From Streptomyces roseofulvus (GTDB lineage: Bacteria > Actinomycetota > Actinomycetes > Streptomycetales > Streptomycetaceae), in NCBI RefSeq assembly GCF_039534915.1, contig NZ_BAAAWE010000001.1, positions 2,914,001 to 2,978,000 of the forward strand: a stretch of DNA of 64,000 nt, given 5' to 3'. Shown one piece after another: positions 62,473 through 64,000 of this stretch. Below the pieces are notes generated by a model. It was not told the DNA's origin. It worked only from the letters and a program-made list of their open reading frames with translations, and did not search any database. The translations under genes were made by a program, and so were the position numbers. The stretch's first letter is position 1, and the number at the start of each line of letters is the position of its first letter.

Positions 62473-62486
62473 TGAATAGGTGTTCA
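62473..62486. promoter_or_regulatory. SmtB-type operator (TGAATA-GG-TGTTCA)
   Basis: Imperfect 6-2-6 dyad in the divergent promoter; the TGAAYA half-site matches the usual operator of SmtB/CzrA/NmtR repressors. Confidence 0.75.
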
Positions 62487-62512
62487 GGTGTTCCGGTATG
62501 GTGAGGGGGTCG

Positions 62513-64000
62513 ATGCCCCTGCCCGCGAAGGGTCGCTCCGCCATGCCTTCTTCCCTGGACCAGCGCGACCGGCGTCGCGACCGGCACGAACGGGACGCCC
62601 ACCCCCGGGAGCCCGCTCCCCCCGCCGCCGCGCCGCCCTCCCGCACCCGGACCCGCGCCCTCGCACTCCCCGAGGTGCGCTGGGCGCTGGCCTCGCTCGC
62701 CCTCTTCCTGCTCGCCCTCGTCCCGTACCTGGCGGACGGCCCCGCCTGGCTGTGGGGCACGCTCTTCGCCGCCGCCTACGCCACCGGCGGGTGGGAGCCC
62801 GGCTGGGAGGGGCTGAAGGCGCTCCGCGAGCGGACCCTCGACGTGGACCTGCTGATGGTCGTCGCCGCGCTCGGCGCCGCCGCGATCGGCCAGGTCCTCG
62901 ACGGCGCCCTGCTCATCGTCATCTTCGCCACCTCCGGCGCCCTGGAGGCGGTCGCGACCGCCCGGACCGAGGACTCGGTGCGCGGACTGCTCGACCTCGC
63001 GCCCGCCACCGCCACCCGACTGCTGCCCGACGGCTCCGAGGAGATGGTGGACGCGGAGGTGCTCGCGGTCGGCGACACCGTCCTCGTCCGGCCCGGGGAG
63101 CGGATCGGCGCCGACGGGCGGGTCGTCGGCGGGGCGAGCGAGGTCGACCAGGCCACGATCACCGGCGAACCGCTGCCGGTGGTCAAGGAGACGGGCGACG
63201 AGGTGTTCGCCGGGACCGTCAACGGCACCGGCGCCCTGCGCGTACGGGTCGGGCGCGACCCCTCGGACTCGGTCATCGCCCGGATCGTGCGCATGGTCGA
63301 GGAGGCGTCCCGGACCAAGGCACCCACGCAGCTGTTCATCGAGAAGGTCGAGCAGCGGTACTCGGTGTCGATGGTCCTCGCGACCCTCGCCGTCTTCGGC
63401 GTCCCCCTCGCCTTCGGCGACGACCTGACCTCCGCGCTGCTCCGGGCGATGACCTTCATGATCGTCGCCTCGCCGTGCGCCGTGGTGCTCTCCACCATGC
63501 CGCCGCTGCTCTCCGCCATCGCCAACGCCGGCCGGCACGGCGTCCTCGCCAAGTCCGCCGTCGTCATGGAGCGCCTCGGGCAGGTCGACGCCGTGGCCCT
63601 CGACAAGACCGGCACCCTCACCGAGGGCACCCCGCGCCTCACCGACGTACGCCCGGTGCCCGGCGGCGGCCTGGACGCCGACGCCCTGCTCCGGCTCGCC
63701 GCCGCGGCCGAGCACGAGAGCGAGCATCCGCTGGCCCGGGCCGTCGTCGGCGCGGCCCGGGAGCGCGGTCTCGTCCTGGCCGCCGCGGAGGGCTTCACCG
63801 CCGCCCCCGGGCGGGGCGTCACCGCCACCGTCGAGGGCCGGCGGATCGAGATCGGGTCCCCCGCCCGGCTGCTCGCCGACGACCCCGACGCCTCCGGCGA
63901 CGAACACGCGCGCGTGGTGCGGGAGTTGGAGGAGGCGGGGAAGACGGCGGTGGCGGTGCTGCGCGACGGGGAGCCGGTGGGCGTCCTCGGCGTCGCCGAC
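62513..64000 (+). CDS. P1B-type heavy-metal-transporting ATPase (3' end outside window)
   Basis: Partial P-type ATPase, open to the window end with no stop yet (496 codons seen). Hydrophobic segments from about residue 50, TGE in ATITGEPLPV, ion-site motif SPC (IVASPCAVVLS) in place of CPC, phosphorylation site DKTGTLTEG, and HP in SEHPLAR are visible. SPC marks the P1B-4 class (CtpD/CoaT; Co, Zn, Fe or Ni). The basic, His-poor N-terminus has no CxxC domain, as usual in that class. Start ATG 62513 follows AGGGGG; ATG 62498 and ATG 62543 are alternatives. Controlled by the SmtB-like gene. Confidence 0.9.
   Translation, partial: MPLPAKGRSAMPSSLDQRDRRRDRHERDAHPREPAPPAAAPPSRTRTRALALPEVRWALASLALFLLALVPYLADGPAWLWGTLFAAAYATGGWEPGWEGLKALRERTLDVDLLMVVAALGAAAIGQVLDGALLIVIFATSGALEAVATARTEDSVRGLLDLAPATATRLLPDGSEEMVDAEVLAVGDTVLVRPGERIGADGRVVGGASEVDQATITGEPLPVVKETGDEVFAGTVNGTGALRVRVGRDPSDSVIARIVRMVEEASRTKAPTQLFIEKVEQRYSVSMVLATLAVFGVPLAFGDDLTSALLRAMTFMIVASPCAVVLSTMPPLLSAIANAGRHGVLAKSAVVMERLGQVDAVALDKTGTLTEGTPRLTDVRPVPGGGLDADALLRLAAAAEHESEHPLARAVVGAARERGLVLAAAEGFTAAPGRGVTATVEGRRIEIGSPARLLADDPDASGDEHARVVRELEEAGKTAVAVLRDGEPVGVLGVAD

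Noticed and set aside
28026..62500. Second copy of the tRNA-Arg 3' end as an attR site
   Set aside because: No clear duplicate of the T-arm/acceptor sequence was found by eye in the window.

Overview
The window is high-GC actinobacterial chromosome, most likely Streptomyces. The supporting signs are dense GC-rich codons, many GTG/TTG starts, ATGA/GTGA stop-start overlaps, the sporulation dynamin pair dynA/dynB beside an ssb gene, a TQXA thioester surface protein ending in LAETG, and PHO-box and ArsR-type control. No phage, IS or CRISPR was seen.

Region 1 (about 239-11659) is one compact plus-strand signalling operon: a four-TM GlnX-like protein, a GlnH-like binding protein, a coiled-coil protein, a PknG-type kinase, a PP2C phosphatase, a von Willebrand A protein, and an FHA protein carrying a very long Gly-Pro-Gly collagen-like tract. 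In mycobacteria and corynebacteria GlnX/GlnH/PknG signal to an FHA protein (GarA/OdhI); here the writer, eraser and probable reader are next to one another. A truncated globin follows.

Region 2 (12361-28133) is mostly ordinary core genome: two FtsX-like permeases with their ATPase, a conserved hypothetical, a hotdog thioesterase, the ABC-F factor EttA, the LAETG surface protein, ssb, dynB, dynA and a tRNA-Arg(TCT) with its terminator.

Region 3 (28139-53246) is an arsenic island that begins right after the tRNA. It has six ArsR-family regulators, an MFS exporter with a Cys-tailed flavoprotein, a decayed ArsO copy, an aminotransferase, an ArsP-type permease, a canonical arsT-arsC / arsR-acr3-arsO divergon, and an ArsN-like acetyltransferase. 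In its middle lie a secreted peptide with seven GAGWD repeats, a Cys-Cys-rich GNAT protein, a LuxR regulator, an EPSP-synthase paralog, an iPGM-like mutase, a CTP-synthase-related protein lacking the glutaminase His, and a PstS-PstCA-PstB transporter behind a PHO box. This combination resembles the arseno-organic clusters found by EvoMining in S. coelicolor/S. lividans, so the island probably makes an organoarsenical as well as resisting arsenic. Operators of the form CATAGA-N6-TCNATG tie two regulators, the ArsP gene and the aminotransferase together. A separate 49-bp element at equal distance upstream of two genes points to a second regulon.

Region 4 (53315-58164) contains what I consider the most exciting locus: a 19-residue peptide gene ending in Asn, a hairpin, an MFS exporter and a ThiF/MccB-like E1 enzyme. 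This is the architecture of a microcin C-type peptide-nucleotide antibiotic. A GNAT gene and an HTTM-type membrane pair flank it.

Region 5 (58165-64000) holds a quinone oxidoreductase, a headless response-regulator remnant, a small secreted protein, a leaderless-looking periplasmic-binding-type protein, and a divergent ArsR/SmtB regulator with an SPC-motif P1B-type metal ATPase that runs off the window end.
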